DNA from: Sphingobacterium spiritivorum
GTDB lineage: Bacteria; Bacteroidota; Bacteroidia; Sphingobacteriales; Sphingobacteriaceae
Reading direction: 5' to 3'
Length of the DNA: 64,000 nucleotides
NCBI RefSeq assembly: GCF_016724845.1
Contig: NZ_CP068082.1
Location: forward strand, 4,588,001 to 4,652,000
Shown here: in pieces, positions 35,861-44,550 of the stretch
How positions within the stretch are numbered: position 1 is the stretch's first letter
Layout of the letters: every line of letters begins with the position of its first letter
Notes under the pieces: generated by a model
The model's input: the letters and a program-made list of their open reading frames with translations, nothing else
Databases searched by the model: none
Told to the model about the DNA's origin: nothing
Program-made: the position numbers and the translations under genes

Positions 35861-36456
35861 TGCCCATATTTTATAGCCAAAGCACATTTACTTCGCTCTG
35901 CTATTCCCTTTCTGTAAAAGAGCTTTTCGGCTACTTCTGGAACAGAAGATTAAAAAATGTTGCCATCTACGCCTCCCACACAAATACAATTTTTTAATCC
36001 TCTATTAGTGTGGCTTTGATAGCCCCACCGCTTTAAAAAAGTGTTTTAAAAATTCAGCGAATTGGAAGTGTTATTTCAATTCACTGTAAACCATTTCTCA
36101 ATGCCATCTTCTTAGCTTCCACATTCATTTTTATCCAAAGACCCGTATGCTTTTTGTCCCATTTCAAGAGCAAAGGTATTTCCGTGTTCTTAACGCATCA
36201 CAAAGGTCAAGCAAGTTTGGAAAATAATCTCCACCCGTTGGGTAGTATTTTTTTCCAAAACCTTGGTGATGCTAAACACGAACCTTTTATGCTCGTGAAA
36301 CGAAACATAGCATACTCCGGCTCTTTAAACGAATAAAAAAAATGTCAGATACGAAAATTAAAAACATTGGAAATGGTAATGAAACGAAACAGCACCTCCT
36401 CTCATTGCCGAATAAATCTAAAAAAAATCAAAATCAATAACTAAAAATTAAAGAAT
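35861..36456. other. 600-bp structured noncoding region upstream of ssb
   Basis: No convincing gene. It contains a perfect 10-bp inverted repeat (ATTAAAAAAT at 35949-35958 with ATTTTTTAAT at 35989-35998), complementary CCACAC/GTGTGG blocks (near 35978 and 36011), and A/T runs. A 60-codon frame at 36154-36336 has no protein-like pattern. A leader, control region or origin for the ssb-DUF932-PRTRC module is possible. Confidence 0.5.
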
Positions 36457-36849
36457 ATGAACATCACAGGAAGACTGACAAGGGATGCGGAAGTACGCAC
36501 AACGTCACAGGACAAACAAGTAGTAAATTTTTCAGTAGCGACCAACGACAGCTACCGTAACAAGCAAGGCGAACGCATAGAGCAAACAACCTATTTCGAC
36601 TGCTCCTATTGGATAACCCCGAATGTAGCCAAGCTACTCACAAAAGGCACTTTGGTAGAACTATCGGGACGAGTAAGTACAAGAGCGTGGACAGGTAATG
36701 ATGGAGAGCCAAGAGCAGGTCTGAATTTCCACACCTCACAAATCAAATTGCACGGAGGTAGTAAGAGAACCGAAAGCGTACAAGCTACTGCACAAACAGG
36801 AAACAACAGTACAGCAGGAAAAGGTACAGAAGACGACCTTCCATTTTAA
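36457..36849 (+). CDS. ssb: Single-stranded DNA-binding protein
   Basis: A 130-residue SSB with an OB fold (MNITGRLTRDAEVRTT, VVNFSVATNDSY, TTYFDCSYWITPNVAKLLTKGTLVELSGRVSTRAW), a low-complexity Gln/Thr/Gly linker, and the acidic C-terminal tip EDDLPF that recruits partner proteins. Element-encoded SSBs protect transferred single strands and support replication in conjugation. It begins the DUF932-PRTRC run; the gap to the next gene is 44 bp. Confidence 0.95.
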   Translation: MNITGRLTRDAEVRTTSQDKQVVNFSVATNDSYRNKQGERIEQTTYFDCSYWITPNVAKLLTKGTLVELSGRVSTRAWTGNDGEPRAGLNFHTSQIKLHGGSKRTESVQATAQTGNNSTAGKGTEDDLPF

Positions 36850-36893
36850 TCAAGAACATTCAATCCATTTTTTATATCAAAATTTTAAACATT

Positions 36894-37967
36894 ATGGCAC
36901 ATAATATCAATTTCAACGAGAGAACAGGACGTTATTCATTTTTCAGCGTTCAGCAAAAAGCGTGGCACGGTTTAGGGCAAATCGTGGAGCAATACCCAAC
37001 AAGCGAGGAAGCTATCAAACACGCAGGATTAGATTACGAAGTCGTAAAATCCCCACTATTTACCAAAGGTTCGGGCATTATCGAAACCACCAACGGTATA
37101 GAGATAGGCAGTAGCGAATTGGAAGTACCTAACTATTTCGCCAACATACGCACCGATAACAATGCCGTATTGGGCGTAGTCGGTAAGGATTACCATATCG
37201 TACAAAACCGTGAAGCCTTTAATTTCTTTGATGCTATTGTAGGCGGTGACGAGGGCATTCTGTACGAAACCGCAGGAGCAATAGGCAACGGAGAACGCAT
37301 TTTTATTACAGCCAAATTGCCCGATTATATTCGTGTAGGCAATGGCGATGATGTTACAGAAAAGTACATTTTCCTTACCACTTCGCACGATGGTAGCGGA
37401 AGCATCACAGCCGCATTTACGCCTATCCGTATTGTTTGCCAAAACACGCTGAATGCATCTTTACGCAGTATGACCAATGTTGTTCGTATCAAACACACTT
37501 CGGGAGCAAAACAACGTATCGAGAACGCTCACAAGATTATGGGACTTGCCAACACATTAAGCAATCAATTGGAGAGTATTTTCAACGAATGGGCAAAAGT
37601 AAAGGTAACGGACCAAGAGGTTAAAAAGCTAATCCAATTGGCACTTTGCCCGAATAAGGAAACGCTTGACCTTATCAAAAAAGGTGCAGAAGATGAAATT
37701 TCCACCGTGTTCAAAAACACCGTTGAAGATGCTTTTGCATACGCAATGATAAGCGACACCCAACAAATGGATACGACAAAAGGAACATTGTTCGGAGCTT
37801 ATAATGCGGTTACAGGTTACTATCAGAACGTAAGAAATTACAAGAATGATGAAGCCAAGTTGCAGAGCATTGTATTGGGTGGCACTGCTCAACTCAAATC
37901 ACAGAAAGCATTTGAATTGTGTAATGGTTTTGCTTTAGATGGTGCAGAAATCCTAAACCTTAATTAA
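36894..37967 (+). CDS. DUF932 protein
   Basis: A 357-residue DUF932 family protein (phage/plasmid-like TIGR03299 group). It opens MAHNINFNERTGRYSFFSVQQKAWHGLGQIVEQYPT, followed by VLGVVGKDYHIVQNREAFNFFD and LPDYIRVGNGDDVTEKYIFLTTSHDGSGSITAAFTPIRIVCQNTL, the most conserved stretch. No enzymatic motif is known for the family. It is common on plasmids, phages and Bacteroidota conjugative elements near PRTRC genes. A stem-loop lies just after it. Confidence 0.93.
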   Translation: MAHNINFNERTGRYSFFSVQQKAWHGLGQIVEQYPTSEEAIKHAGLDYEVVKSPLFTKGSGIIETTNGIEIGSSELEVPNYFANIRTDNNAVLGVVGKDYHIVQNREAFNFFDAIVGGDEGILYETAGAIGNGERIFITAKLPDYIRVGNGDDVTEKYIFLTTSHDGSGSITAAFTPIRIVCQNTLNASLRSMTNVVRIKHTSGAKQRIENAHKIMGLANTLSNQLESIFNEWAKVKVTDQEVKKLIQLALCPNKETLDLIKKGAEDEISTVFKNTVEDAFAYAMISDTQQMDTTKGTLFGAYNAVTGYYQNVRNYKNDEAKLQSIVLGGTAQLKSQKAFELCNGFALDGAEILNLN

Positions 37968-37975
37968 ATAACAAC

Positions 37976-38003
37976 AGGCTACCGCTTTAATCGGTGGTAG
38001 CCT
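37976..38003 (+). other. Stem-loop after the DUF932 gene
   Basis: AGGCTACC (37976-37983) pairs with GGTAGCCT (37996-38003) around a 12-nt loop. No T-tract follows, so attenuation or transcript processing rather than full termination is likely. Confidence 0.6.
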
Positions 38004-38019
38004 ACTAAAAACAAAAGTT

Positions 38020-38502
38020 ATGGCAAATTGGTGCAGTAATACAGTTGTATTCGAGGGGAAACCCGAAACAATCACAGCAATACAGGAACTTTTTCAATCA
38101 ATGAAGGAAAAGGAAGAAAAAACCGAAGAAGGGCAACTACCCGAATTTATTTCTAAAAATAATGGTGGTTATTTCTTCAATATCTATTGGAATGAAGGCG
38201 ATGAAGGGCAATTTCAGTATGAAACAAAATGGTCGCCCAATATAGAAGTAATTCAAAAGATAGCGGAACATTACGAAGTGAACTTTACACAGGATTATGA
38301 AGAAATGGGCAATCTTATATATGGTAGGGCAACATTTTATGACAAGCTACTCACAGATATTTATTTGGAAGACGAAGATTTTGAACAATACGGGTTTGAT
38401 GAAGAAACGGACACCTACCATTTCGAAGGAGAAATTTACGAAAGTGATTACGAGATATTGGAAACCTTGTTGGAACGAAAAATCAAAAATCAGCAACCTT
38501 AA
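38020..38502 (+). CDS. YubB/DUF1281-like ferredoxin-fold protein
   Basis: A 160-residue acidic protein that opens MANWCSNTVVFEG, the typical start of the DUF1281/YubB-like plasmid family, followed by YFFNIYWNEGDEGQFQYETKWSPN and an aromatic, Glu-rich C-terminal half. The Api92/YubB-like family is carried by plasmids and phages and has no proven function. It is in the same run as DUF932 and the PRTRC genes. Confidence 0.75.
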   Translation: MANWCSNTVVFEGKPETITAIQELFQSMKEKEEKTEEGQLPEFISKNNGGYFFNIYWNEGDEGQFQYETKWSPNIEVIQKIAEHYEVNFTQDYEEMGNLIYGRATFYDKLLTDIYLEDEDFEQYGFDEETDTYHFEGEIYESDYEILETLLERKIKNQQP

Positions 38503-38513
38503 AATCTACCGCA

Positions 38514-38855
38514 ATGGAAATAGTAACAATAATAGCCACAAAGTTTGTACGCCACGATGTACCCGAATTGGCACCCCTGCAAAATGCAAAGGTTTACTTA
38601 TTAAGGGAAAAACTGAACAAAGGCGAAAAATTGAACCGAGCCGAAAAAAATTGGCTTGCAGAAGCAGTAAACCGAAACGCCTATTTCAAAAGAGCTGTAC
38701 CGCTTATGGGTTATCGCTTTGGATTTGAGGATGTTTTAAAATCCTATATCGTAAAGCAGTACGGTAGTTGGGCAGAATACAACGCTCCCGATAAAACAAG
38801 TCTTAGAAGTATCATTTATGGCAGGATTGACCAAATAGCGGAAATCAGCAAATAA
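38514..38855 (+). CDS. Conserved element protein of unknown function
   Basis: A 113-residue basic protein with no recognised family. It is predicted mostly helical, with a KGEKLNRAEKNWLAEAVNRN segment and a Trp/Tyr-containing C-terminus. Located 11 bp after the YubB-like gene and 18 bp before the next small gene, so it belongs to the PRTRC-module transcript. The body reads as real coding sequence and matches its neighbours in codon style. Confidence 0.65.
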   Translation: MEIVTIIATKFVRHDVPELAPLQNAKVYLLREKLNKGEKLNRAEKNWLAEAVNRNAYFKRAVPLMGYRFGFEDVLKSYIVKQYGSWAEYNAPDKTSLRSIIYGRIDQIAEISK

Positions 38856-38873
38856 CACTTAAAGCCAAGTACG

Positions 38874-39056
38874 ATGAAAATCATAGATAAAAAAGGGAAT
38901 TGGATTGAAGTTACCGACCTCATAAAAGCTATTCAACAAACAGGTTGGTATAAAGAATATCAGCACCACCCACCAACAGAAACAGACAAGGAAAGACAGG
39001 AATATTGGGCAGATATGCACGAGAAACTTAAAAAAGAAAAAAGTAATAACAATTAA
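38874..39056 (+). CDS. Small element protein of unknown function
   Basis: A 60-residue hydrophilic protein (MKIIDKKGNWIEVTDLIKAIQQTGWYKEYQ...) with two aromatic clusters and a Lys-rich tail. The short spacing (18 bp before, 12 bp after) and its place directly before PRTRC E support a real gene. No family recognised. Confidence 0.6.
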   Translation: MKIIDKKGNWIEVTDLIKAIQQTGWYKEYQHHPPTETDKERQEYWADMHEKLKKEKSNNN

Positions 39057-39068
39057 AATTTAAGAACG

Positions 39069-39686
39069 ATGAACACCAATTTTTTCAATCAGATACAGCA
39101 GTTGGACTTTACAGGAGTATTACAACTGAACATTTCAAAAGGAATAGAAAGCAACCTAATTGTAACAGTATTGCTCAATAACGAACAATGCGGAGATAGT
39201 GCAAAAAATCTAATTCCACCATTGACCTTTAACGCCACACCCCAGGAGTTTGACGAGGGATTTTTTGAGCAGATAACCACACCTATACAAAAGGTATCGG
39301 GCTTAATGGTGGATATGGAGAAATTTCAAAAGCAACTTGATGAAGCCAAAGCACAATCGGCAATCGAGAAAGCAAAAACCGAAAAAGAGAAAAAAGAAAA
39401 AGAAGTCAAAGACAAGAAGTTTAAAGATGCAATGGCAAAGGCGGACGAGTTGGAGAAAGAGGGCAAATTCCGTGAAGCGTGGATAAAAGTTCCCGATATA
39501 ACGGAGTTTCCCGAAAAAGCAGACGAGATACGCAAACGCAAAATAGCATTATCCGACAAATTCGCAACACCGAGCCTTTTCGGAGCAATGGACGAAGCAA
39601 AACCCGAACCACCAATAGAGCAAGAAATTACTGCCGATTATCCTATTGATGAAACAGACGAAGATGAAAAGAATAGTAATCATTAA
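39069..39686 (+). CDS. PRTRC system protein E
   Basis: A 205-residue protein matching PRTRC system protein E. An N-terminal region (FFNQIQQLDFTGVLQLNISKG, LIPPLTFNATPQEFDEGFF) is followed by a long charged coiled coil (about residues 90-150, runs of Lys/Glu/Ala) and an acidic tail ending DETDEDEKNSNH. PRTRC (ParB-related, ThiF-related cassette) loci are plasmid and element modules of unknown exact function. It is co-transcribed with protein C (11 bp). Confidence 0.88.
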   Translation: MNTNFFNQIQQLDFTGVLQLNISKGIESNLIVTVLLNNEQCGDSAKNLIPPLTFNATPQEFDEGFFEQITTPIQKVSGLMVDMEKFQKQLDEAKAQSAIEKAKTEKEKKEKEVKDKKFKDAMAKADELEKEGKFREAWIKVPDITEFPEKADEIRKRKIALSDKFATPSLFGAMDEAKPEPPIEQEITADYPIDETDEDEKNSNH

Positions 39687-39697
39687 AACAGAACATT

Positions 39698-39916
39698 ATG
39701 TTATTAGCAACGCAATTAGAAAGAGTTTTTATACTCAAAGATAAAGGACAGGACATAAGACTGACCGACCCCGAACCACGTTGGAGCGTGGAAGCCGTAA
39801 TGAATTTTTACGCCAATATGTACCCGATTTTGACTACGGCAAAAGCATCTGCACCGCAGATAAAAGACGATGCAGTCGAGTACAAATTTGAGAGCGTAAT
39901 GGGAACGAAAGGTTAA
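39698..39916 (+). CDS. PRTRC system protein C
   Basis: A 72-residue protein with the PRTRC protein C pattern: LERVFILKDKGQDIRLTDPEPRWS then VMNFYANMYPILTTAKASAP and a short strand EYKFESVMG. The size is standard for this member. It sits between PRTRC E and the 387-residue gene, the usual order. Molecular role unknown. Confidence 0.9.
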   Translation: MLLATQLERVFILKDKGQDIRLTDPEPRWSVEAVMNFYANMYPILTTAKASAPQIKDDAVEYKFESVMGTKG

Positions 39917-39933
39917 ACCAAAATTTTAAAACA

Positions 39934-41097
39934 ATGAATTATGCAACGCAACATCATATCGGGAACTATCAGCATACCCGAACAGAAACGACAACGGCAA
40001 TTGCACCGACAGTTGGGCGAGTTCGCCAATTGGCTACAAAGACCAAAGGACGCAAACCAAGTGCAGAAAGACAAGCAGAAATCCGTACCAATAGCAATGC
40101 TACCAATGGTATTCTAAAGTGTACGTTTCTGCCAAAACTGAAAACAGCAAAATCCGTACAGGCTTGTCAGAAAACGGAGAGGGATTTTTACAAGTCCCTT
40201 TCCCAACTTGCCGAGCATTACAACATTGAGGCAACACAGACCAAGGATTTTGGTTTTCCCTACAATATCGTATTGGCTATGTGGGATATGGAAACCAAAG
40301 TAAAACGTACCAACAAAAATTGGGATAGTTTCAAATTGGTACAGGACAGTAAGAAAACCTTTTTCGTAAGCGAGGAAAGGTACAATGTGGGTACGACCTT
40401 GTATTATATTCCAATTATACCACTATTTCAAATGCTCAAAGACCCGAAGCGTAAAAAGACTGCACCGCTTCTATTATCAGTATGTAGTTATCTGTACCAT
40501 ATTGCCGATGTGCCGTATTACAGACAGGAAGACAGCTATCTGTATTGGTTATATGAAATGCACAAAGATTGGGTGGAACAGGACGAGAAAACGGACGAAA
40601 CGGAAAGTTACAAACGTGAGTTGAGAAATGCCGAATACATTGGCGATAGAATAGAACAAAAGCTATTTAATCGAACTAATCTAAAGGTATTTGAACAGCG
40701 TTTGAACCGATTTAAAAGTGTTGATATGTTCGACAAGGAATGTTGGCAAGTGGCTTGTAATGCGTTTGCCCTTTGTACAGAATATCCGAACACCACTATT
40801 TTCAGCAACGCAACATTGCCCGAAAAAGACCCTTATGATGATGACGAAAATGAAGTAATCGGAATGGAAAAGTACATTTCATTTATTGCAGATACCAGAG
40901 GCTGGTTATACGAAAGCCTTTCAGATACCATCAACAATGAATTTAACGAGTACGGAGCAATGGAAGAACCTACTATTTCCAAGCGATTTGACGGAAGCGA
41001 AATACCAACAGCCAATCTTGATTTTGAGAACCGTTTGTTTGGTTTATTGAATGATTTGAGTGGAATATTATACGAATACAAAACGATAGAAAAATGA
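39934..41097 (+). CDS. PRTRC-locus protein, protein F position
   Basis: A 387-residue protein located where PRTRC protein F lies in other cassettes and of comparable length. The N-terminus is Thr/Arg-rich and likely disordered (residues 1-60); the rest is helical with aromatic clusters (LLLSVCSYLYHIADVPYYRQEDSYLYWLYEMHKDW). No catalytic motif was recognised. The stop overlaps the PRTRC B start (ATGA), confirming co-expression. The identity as F rests mainly on position, hence the moderate confidence. Confidence 0.65.
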   Translation: MNYATQHHIGNYQHTRTETTTAIAPTVGRVRQLATKTKGRKPSAERQAEIRTNSNATNGILKCTFLPKLKTAKSVQACQKTERDFYKSLSQLAEHYNIEATQTKDFGFPYNIVLAMWDMETKVKRTNKNWDSFKLVQDSKKTFFVSEERYNVGTTLYYIPIIPLFQMLKDPKRKKTAPLLLSVCSYLYHIADVPYYRQEDSYLYWLYEMHKDWVEQDEKTDETESYKRELRNAEYIGDRIEQKLFNRTNLKVFEQRLNRFKSVDMFDKECWQVACNAFALCTEYPNTTIFSNATLPEKDPYDDDENEVIGMEKYISFIADTRGWLYESLSDTINNEFNEYGAMEEPTISKRFDGSEIPTANLDFENRLFGLLNDLSGILYEYKTIEK

Positions 41098-41816
41098 ATA
41101 CAACAACAGATATAACAGACCATTTTGGCACATTGTACCATCCGAAATCTGCTTTGGTTTTCTATGAAACCAAAGGAACTGAAAACGATATGTATGTTGA
41201 GCATTTTGATATGGACATCAACGGAACGCCTATCAATGCCCATCCATTAACTGTAAAAGAAGCCAATATTTTAGCAAAGTCCTTACAGACCGATGAAGAA
41301 AAGAACCAAGCTTTTTTAAAACCAAAAGGAATTTTGCCGACCAATATCTTACACATCAATCCAAATGCGGAAAAAGGTACGGTACTTTGGTACACCAAAA
41401 CACAGCAACGGAAACTGTATTTTGTGGATAGTTTGGGCATACCCAGCGGAATGGCACAAGTACCGCCAATGCTTTGGTTGGCAAGCAAAAGCAGTCTTAC
41501 GTTATTTGCTTTGGCAAGCGACAGAAGACCCACCGAGAAAACGCCATTGCATTACGCACCTTACTTCAATATCTACGAGAAAGGCAATGTTTGTATGGGT
41601 ACGGTGAGTGTTGATATTAAAAATTCGGCTTCGGTTGAGGAATTTCTACAGGCTTGGGAACATTATTTTTTCAAGTCCTATTTCAGTCATTCATTATGCG
41701 AAAACTTGACGAAAAAAAACATTGTGAACCTTTGGAAAGACCTTATCAATACCGATAAACCCTTTCCTAAAGAAGTATTGAAAAAGAACAACAAAATCCT
41801 TAAAAATCTATTGTGA
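41094..41816 (+). CDS. PRTRC system protein B
   Basis: A 240-residue protein fitting PRTRC protein B: PKSALVFYETKG at the start, then KGILPTNILHINPNAEKGTVLWYTKTQQRKLYF, IPSGMAQVPPMLWLASKSSLTLFAL and YAPYFNIYEKGNVCMGTVSVDI, the most conserved part. It overlaps the preceding and following genes by four bases each, so all three are translationally coupled. It probably works with the ThiF protein next to it, but no chemistry is established. Confidence 0.9.
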   Translation: MNTTTDITDHFGTLYHPKSALVFYETKGTENDMYVEHFDMDINGTPINAHPLTVKEANILAKSLQTDEEKNQAFLKPKGILPTNILHINPNAEKGTVLWYTKTQQRKLYFVDSLGIPSGMAQVPPMLWLASKSSLTLFALASDRRPTEKTPLHYAPYFNIYEKGNVCMGTVSVDIKNSASVEEFLQAWEHYFFKSYFSHSLCENLTKKNIVNLWKDLINTDKPFPKEVLKKNNKILKNLL

Positions 41817-42622
41817 TGAATACAGCAAAAACCGCAGTTCATTTTACAGATAATTACCTGCTCAATCCTACCAATCCGATTTCGGTAAACCTTATCGGGG
41901 CAGGTGGCACAGGCTCAAAAGTATTGACTGCTTTAATGGAAATAAACGAAAGTTTGATTGCGTTGGGACACGCAGGGTTACAAGTCCGCCTTTGGGACGA
42001 TGATGTTATCACGAGTGCCAATTTGGGCAGACAGCGTTTTGCAGAAAGTGAAACAGGATTATACAAATCCGTTGCTTTAGTCAATCGTTGTAACCGTTGG
42101 GCAGGAACAAATTGGAAAGCCGAAACGGTAAAATTTGAAAAAGATAATTTTGGCAGACCACCCGAAAAAGCAAGGGTAACCATTACCATTACTTGTGTGG
42201 ATAATGTACAGGCGAGGTTTGGTGTTGCTGAAATTCTTAAAGAAATAAGTTACCGCAGACATTATCAAGACGAACCAAAATATTGGTTAGATTTTGGCAA
42301 CAGCCAAGATACAGGACAAGTGCTACTATCTACTATCGGAGAGATAAAACAACCAAATTCTGAAAAGTACGAAACGGTGGCAAGCCTGCCATTTGTTACC
42401 GATGAATTTGGCGAACTATTGAAGCAATCCGAACAAGAGGACAACACGCCAAGTTGCTCACTTGCCGAAGCGTTGGAACACCAAGATTTGTTTATCAATT
42501 CATCATTGACACAAATGGGTTGTTCGTTATTGTGGAACTTGTTTCGCAAAGGAATGACCGAATACAGGGGATTTTTTCACAATCTGAAAGATTTCCGCAC
42601 CCACCCGATAAAAGTCGCCTGA
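41813..42622 (+). CDS. PRTRC system ThiF-family (E1-like) protein
   Basis: A 269-residue E1-like adenylyltransferase. The nucleotide-binding Rossmann start is NLIGAGGTGSKVLTALMEIN, followed by VRLWDDDVITSANLGRQRF with the conserved Asp and Arg, and TITCVDNVQARFGVAEIL. A Cys in PSCSLAEALEHQDLFINSSLT could act as catalytic or zinc-binding residue. By analogy with ThiF/MoeB/UBA enzymes it would adenylate a C-terminal carboxylate, but no ubiquitin-like partner is seen. Last gene of the PRTRC run; a structured noncoding region follows. Confidence 0.9.
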   Translation: MMNTAKTAVHFTDNYLLNPTNPISVNLIGAGGTGSKVLTALMEINESLIALGHAGLQVRLWDDDVITSANLGRQRFAESETGLYKSVALVNRCNRWAGTNWKAETVKFEKDNFGRPPEKARVTITITCVDNVQARFGVAEILKEISYRRHYQDEPKYWLDFGNSQDTGQVLLSTIGEIKQPNSEKYETVASLPFVTDEFGELLKQSEQEDNTPSCSLAEALEHQDLFINSSLTQMGCSLLWNLFRKGMTEYRGFFHNLKDFRTHPIKVA

Positions 42623-43049
42623 CCCGAAAATTTGGGTGGCAAAAATGCAATTCCTCGCTACGGTCGGAAACGCATTTTTGCGGTTTAAAGCGGATGCAAC
42701 CACTTTGTCAAAATGCACCACTACACAATTGCCTTTCCTTACATTTTACCAAACAGATTGCTAAATTATTACGTGGGATATTCGCTATCCCATTTGCTGT
42801 ATTTAGTATTGACTTCTTTTCTTTCCACACAGCGATCAAAGAAAAGCAAAAGAACGTCGCCTGATTAATGATCGCTTATGACCTGTTTTTCGGATAGAAA
42901 TATTTCGAAGAAAATTACTATTTAGCAGCTTAGCAGCAATATGAATTTAGTAGACAATTTAAGCTAATAACAAACTTAAACTGACAAAAAGTCTGAACCA
43001 AATAAATGGGCAACTGTTTGATATATAAAGATGTATAAAAACTAAAATT
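42623..43049. other. Structured noncoding junction between PRTRC and CBASS
   Basis: No supported gene. Three dyads are seen: ACCCGAAAATTTGGGT (near 42622-42637), a perfect 10-bp stem GCAAAAATGC/GCATTTTTGC (42639-42648 with 42672-42681), and TGGGATA/TATCCCA (42774-42780 with 42786-42792). From about 42870 the sequence becomes strongly AT-rich, matching the CBASS genes. The CBASS promoter should lie between about 42900 and 43049, though no exact TAnnTTTG was found. Confidence 0.6.
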
Positions 43050-44033
43050 ATGAAGTTATCAAATAAAGATTTACAAAACTTTATTGAGAAGATCAAACTG
43101 CAGCCTGAAAATATGGGTAAATACAGAGATCAAATCAATAATTTGAAAGAAAAATTAGAAAAAAAAATTGCTGAAGATGATAGTCACGGATTAAAAGTTC
43201 AAAAGTACATTATTGCTGGTTCGTGGAAAAAGCATACAATTTTAAAACCTACTGGAGAAAACCCTATAGATATAGATTTGGTACTCTTTATTTCTGGAGA
43301 TAAAGAAATTCATAATGATCTACCCAAATTATATGATTATATTGTTTCTTATTTAAAAAGTATATATCCACAAAAGGATATTCAAAGAGATGTTGATGCT
43401 AAAGGAAATACAAAATCAATAACAATTTCCTTTAGTGGAACAGGTTTACAAGTTGACATTGTTCCTGTTGTTCCACTACAAGATATAGCCGAATATGTTT
43501 GGCAGCCAAGTCGACGCGGTGGAAAAAAATATATAACAAGTATCAGTAAACAATTAAGCTTTTCACTAGAAAAAAGGCAAAAAAATCCATCTTACACCTC
43601 CATTGTTAGAACAATAAAATGGTGGAAAAATTATAAAGAATTGCAGCCTACAGACAACGAACCAGGTTTATCATCATTTTCAATTGAATTAATTGTTGCT
43701 TATTTAGATGAGAACTATGGTATAGAAGAAAGTATTGAAGAAGGTGTAATTCGATTCTTTCAATTCGTAAGTAATCCATCATTTCCCATAATTGAATTTA
43801 AAGATTCAATTAAATCAATTCCTGGCAATTATGACTCACCTATTTACATTGCTGATAATACAAACAAAGAGAACAATATTGTGAAACGTCTTGATAAAAA
43901 CAAATGGGATGAAATTATTGAAGAAGCTGAAGATGCCTTTGATACCTTAAATATTGCCGAATCAAAAAATAATAAAGGAGACACTATTCAAGAATGGAAA
44001 CGTGTTTTCGGACCAACTTTTAATTTAGATTAA
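43050..44033 (+). CDS. CBASS CD-NTase (cyclic oligonucleotide synthase)
   Basis: A 327-residue nucleotidyltransferase of the cGAS/DncV-like family that makes a cyclic di- or trinucleotide signal upon phage infection. The polymerase-beta-type active site is complete: GS in IIAGSWKKHT (57-58), D-x-D at Asp74 and Asp76 in PIDIDLVLF, and Asp136 in LQVDIVPV. The C-terminal helical domain follows. Signal identity and clade are not readable with certainty; clade C or D is usual with HORMA/TRIP13. It overlaps the HORMA gene by one base (TAATG). AT-rich relative to the element backbone, suggesting separate acquisition. Confidence 0.93.
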   Translation: MKLSNKDLQNFIEKIKLQPENMGKYRDQINNLKEKLEKKIAEDDSHGLKVQKYIIAGSWKKHTILKPTGENPIDIDLVLFISGDKEIHNDLPKLYDYIVSYLKSIYPQKDIQRDVDAKGNTKSITISFSGTGLQVDIVPVVPLQDIAEYVWQPSRRGGKKYITSISKQLSFSLEKRQKNPSYTSIVRTIKWWKNYKELQPTDNEPGLSSFSIELIVAYLDENYGIEESIEEGVIRFFQFVSNPSFPIIEFKDSIKSIPGNYDSPIYIADNTNKENNIVKRLDKNKWDEIIEEAEDAFDTLNIAESKNNKGDTIQEWKRVFGPTFNLD

Positions 44034-44548
44034 TGCCTATGTACGGAACAACTACAAAAACCAGCACTTATACAGTTTTAGATATAAGAAAAACCTTTGA
44101 AGGCTGTGAAGCTGATATTAGAACAATTGCACGAAGAACTGGAAAATGGACAATGGAATATGTTGATAAACTATTCTATGACATACTTTTATTGGCTGAA
44201 AATGAATATTTATATTCAGTTGATGTTGTATTACTAAACAGCGAGACAGAAAGAGTAATTCGAGCTTCAAAATTTATTGTGAATTCTCTTGGAACATCTA
44301 CAGAAAGTGAAAGAGCAGGTAAGAATAATGATTGGACTGACATTCCAAATACAAGATTATCAGTCATTTTGGCATATACTCAAAAATGGAAAAATTTAAA
44401 TGCTTCAGAAAAAGAAAATTTTTCAAAAGGTTTTAAATTATCATGGACGGCATCCTCTATTGATAATTCATTCCCCAGTCTTCAAAGTTCAAATGCTCAA
44501 TTATATGCTAGCAAAGGATATGAATTAAAAAAAACTAATTACAAATAG
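44033..44548 (+). CDS. Bacterial HORMA-domain protein of type III CBASS (Cap7-like)
   Basis: A 171-residue protein matching bacterial HORMA family 1 (bacHORMA_1): TSTYTVLDIRKTFEGCEADIRTIARRTG at the start, DILLLAENEYLYSVDVVLLN, RASKFIVNS, a conserved Trp/Pro region, LSVILAYTQKW, and LSWTASSIDNSF near the end. Bacterial HORMA proteins sense a phage peptide, close around it and activate the CD-NTase. The single HORMA copy implies the one-HORMA version of the pathway. A second in-frame ATG (residue 3) is also possible as start. Confidence 0.9.
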   Translation: MPMYGTTTKTSTYTVLDIRKTFEGCEADIRTIARRTGKWTMEYVDKLFYDILLLAENEYLYSVDVVLLNSETERVIRASKFIVNSLGTSTESERAGKNNDWTDIPNTRLSVILAYTQKWKNLNASEKENFSKGFKLSWTASSIDNSFPSLQSSNAQLYASKGYELKKTNYK

Positions 44549-44550
44549 CT

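Noticed and set aside
36154..36336. Sixty-codon frame in the spacer before ssb
   Set aside because: Low-complexity, no start context and no domain; it reads like noncoding sequence.
42454..42864. Frame overlapping the end of the ThiF gene and the following spacer
   Set aside because: Out of frame with ThiF and it crosses the hairpins at 42639-42681; composition is not protein-like.
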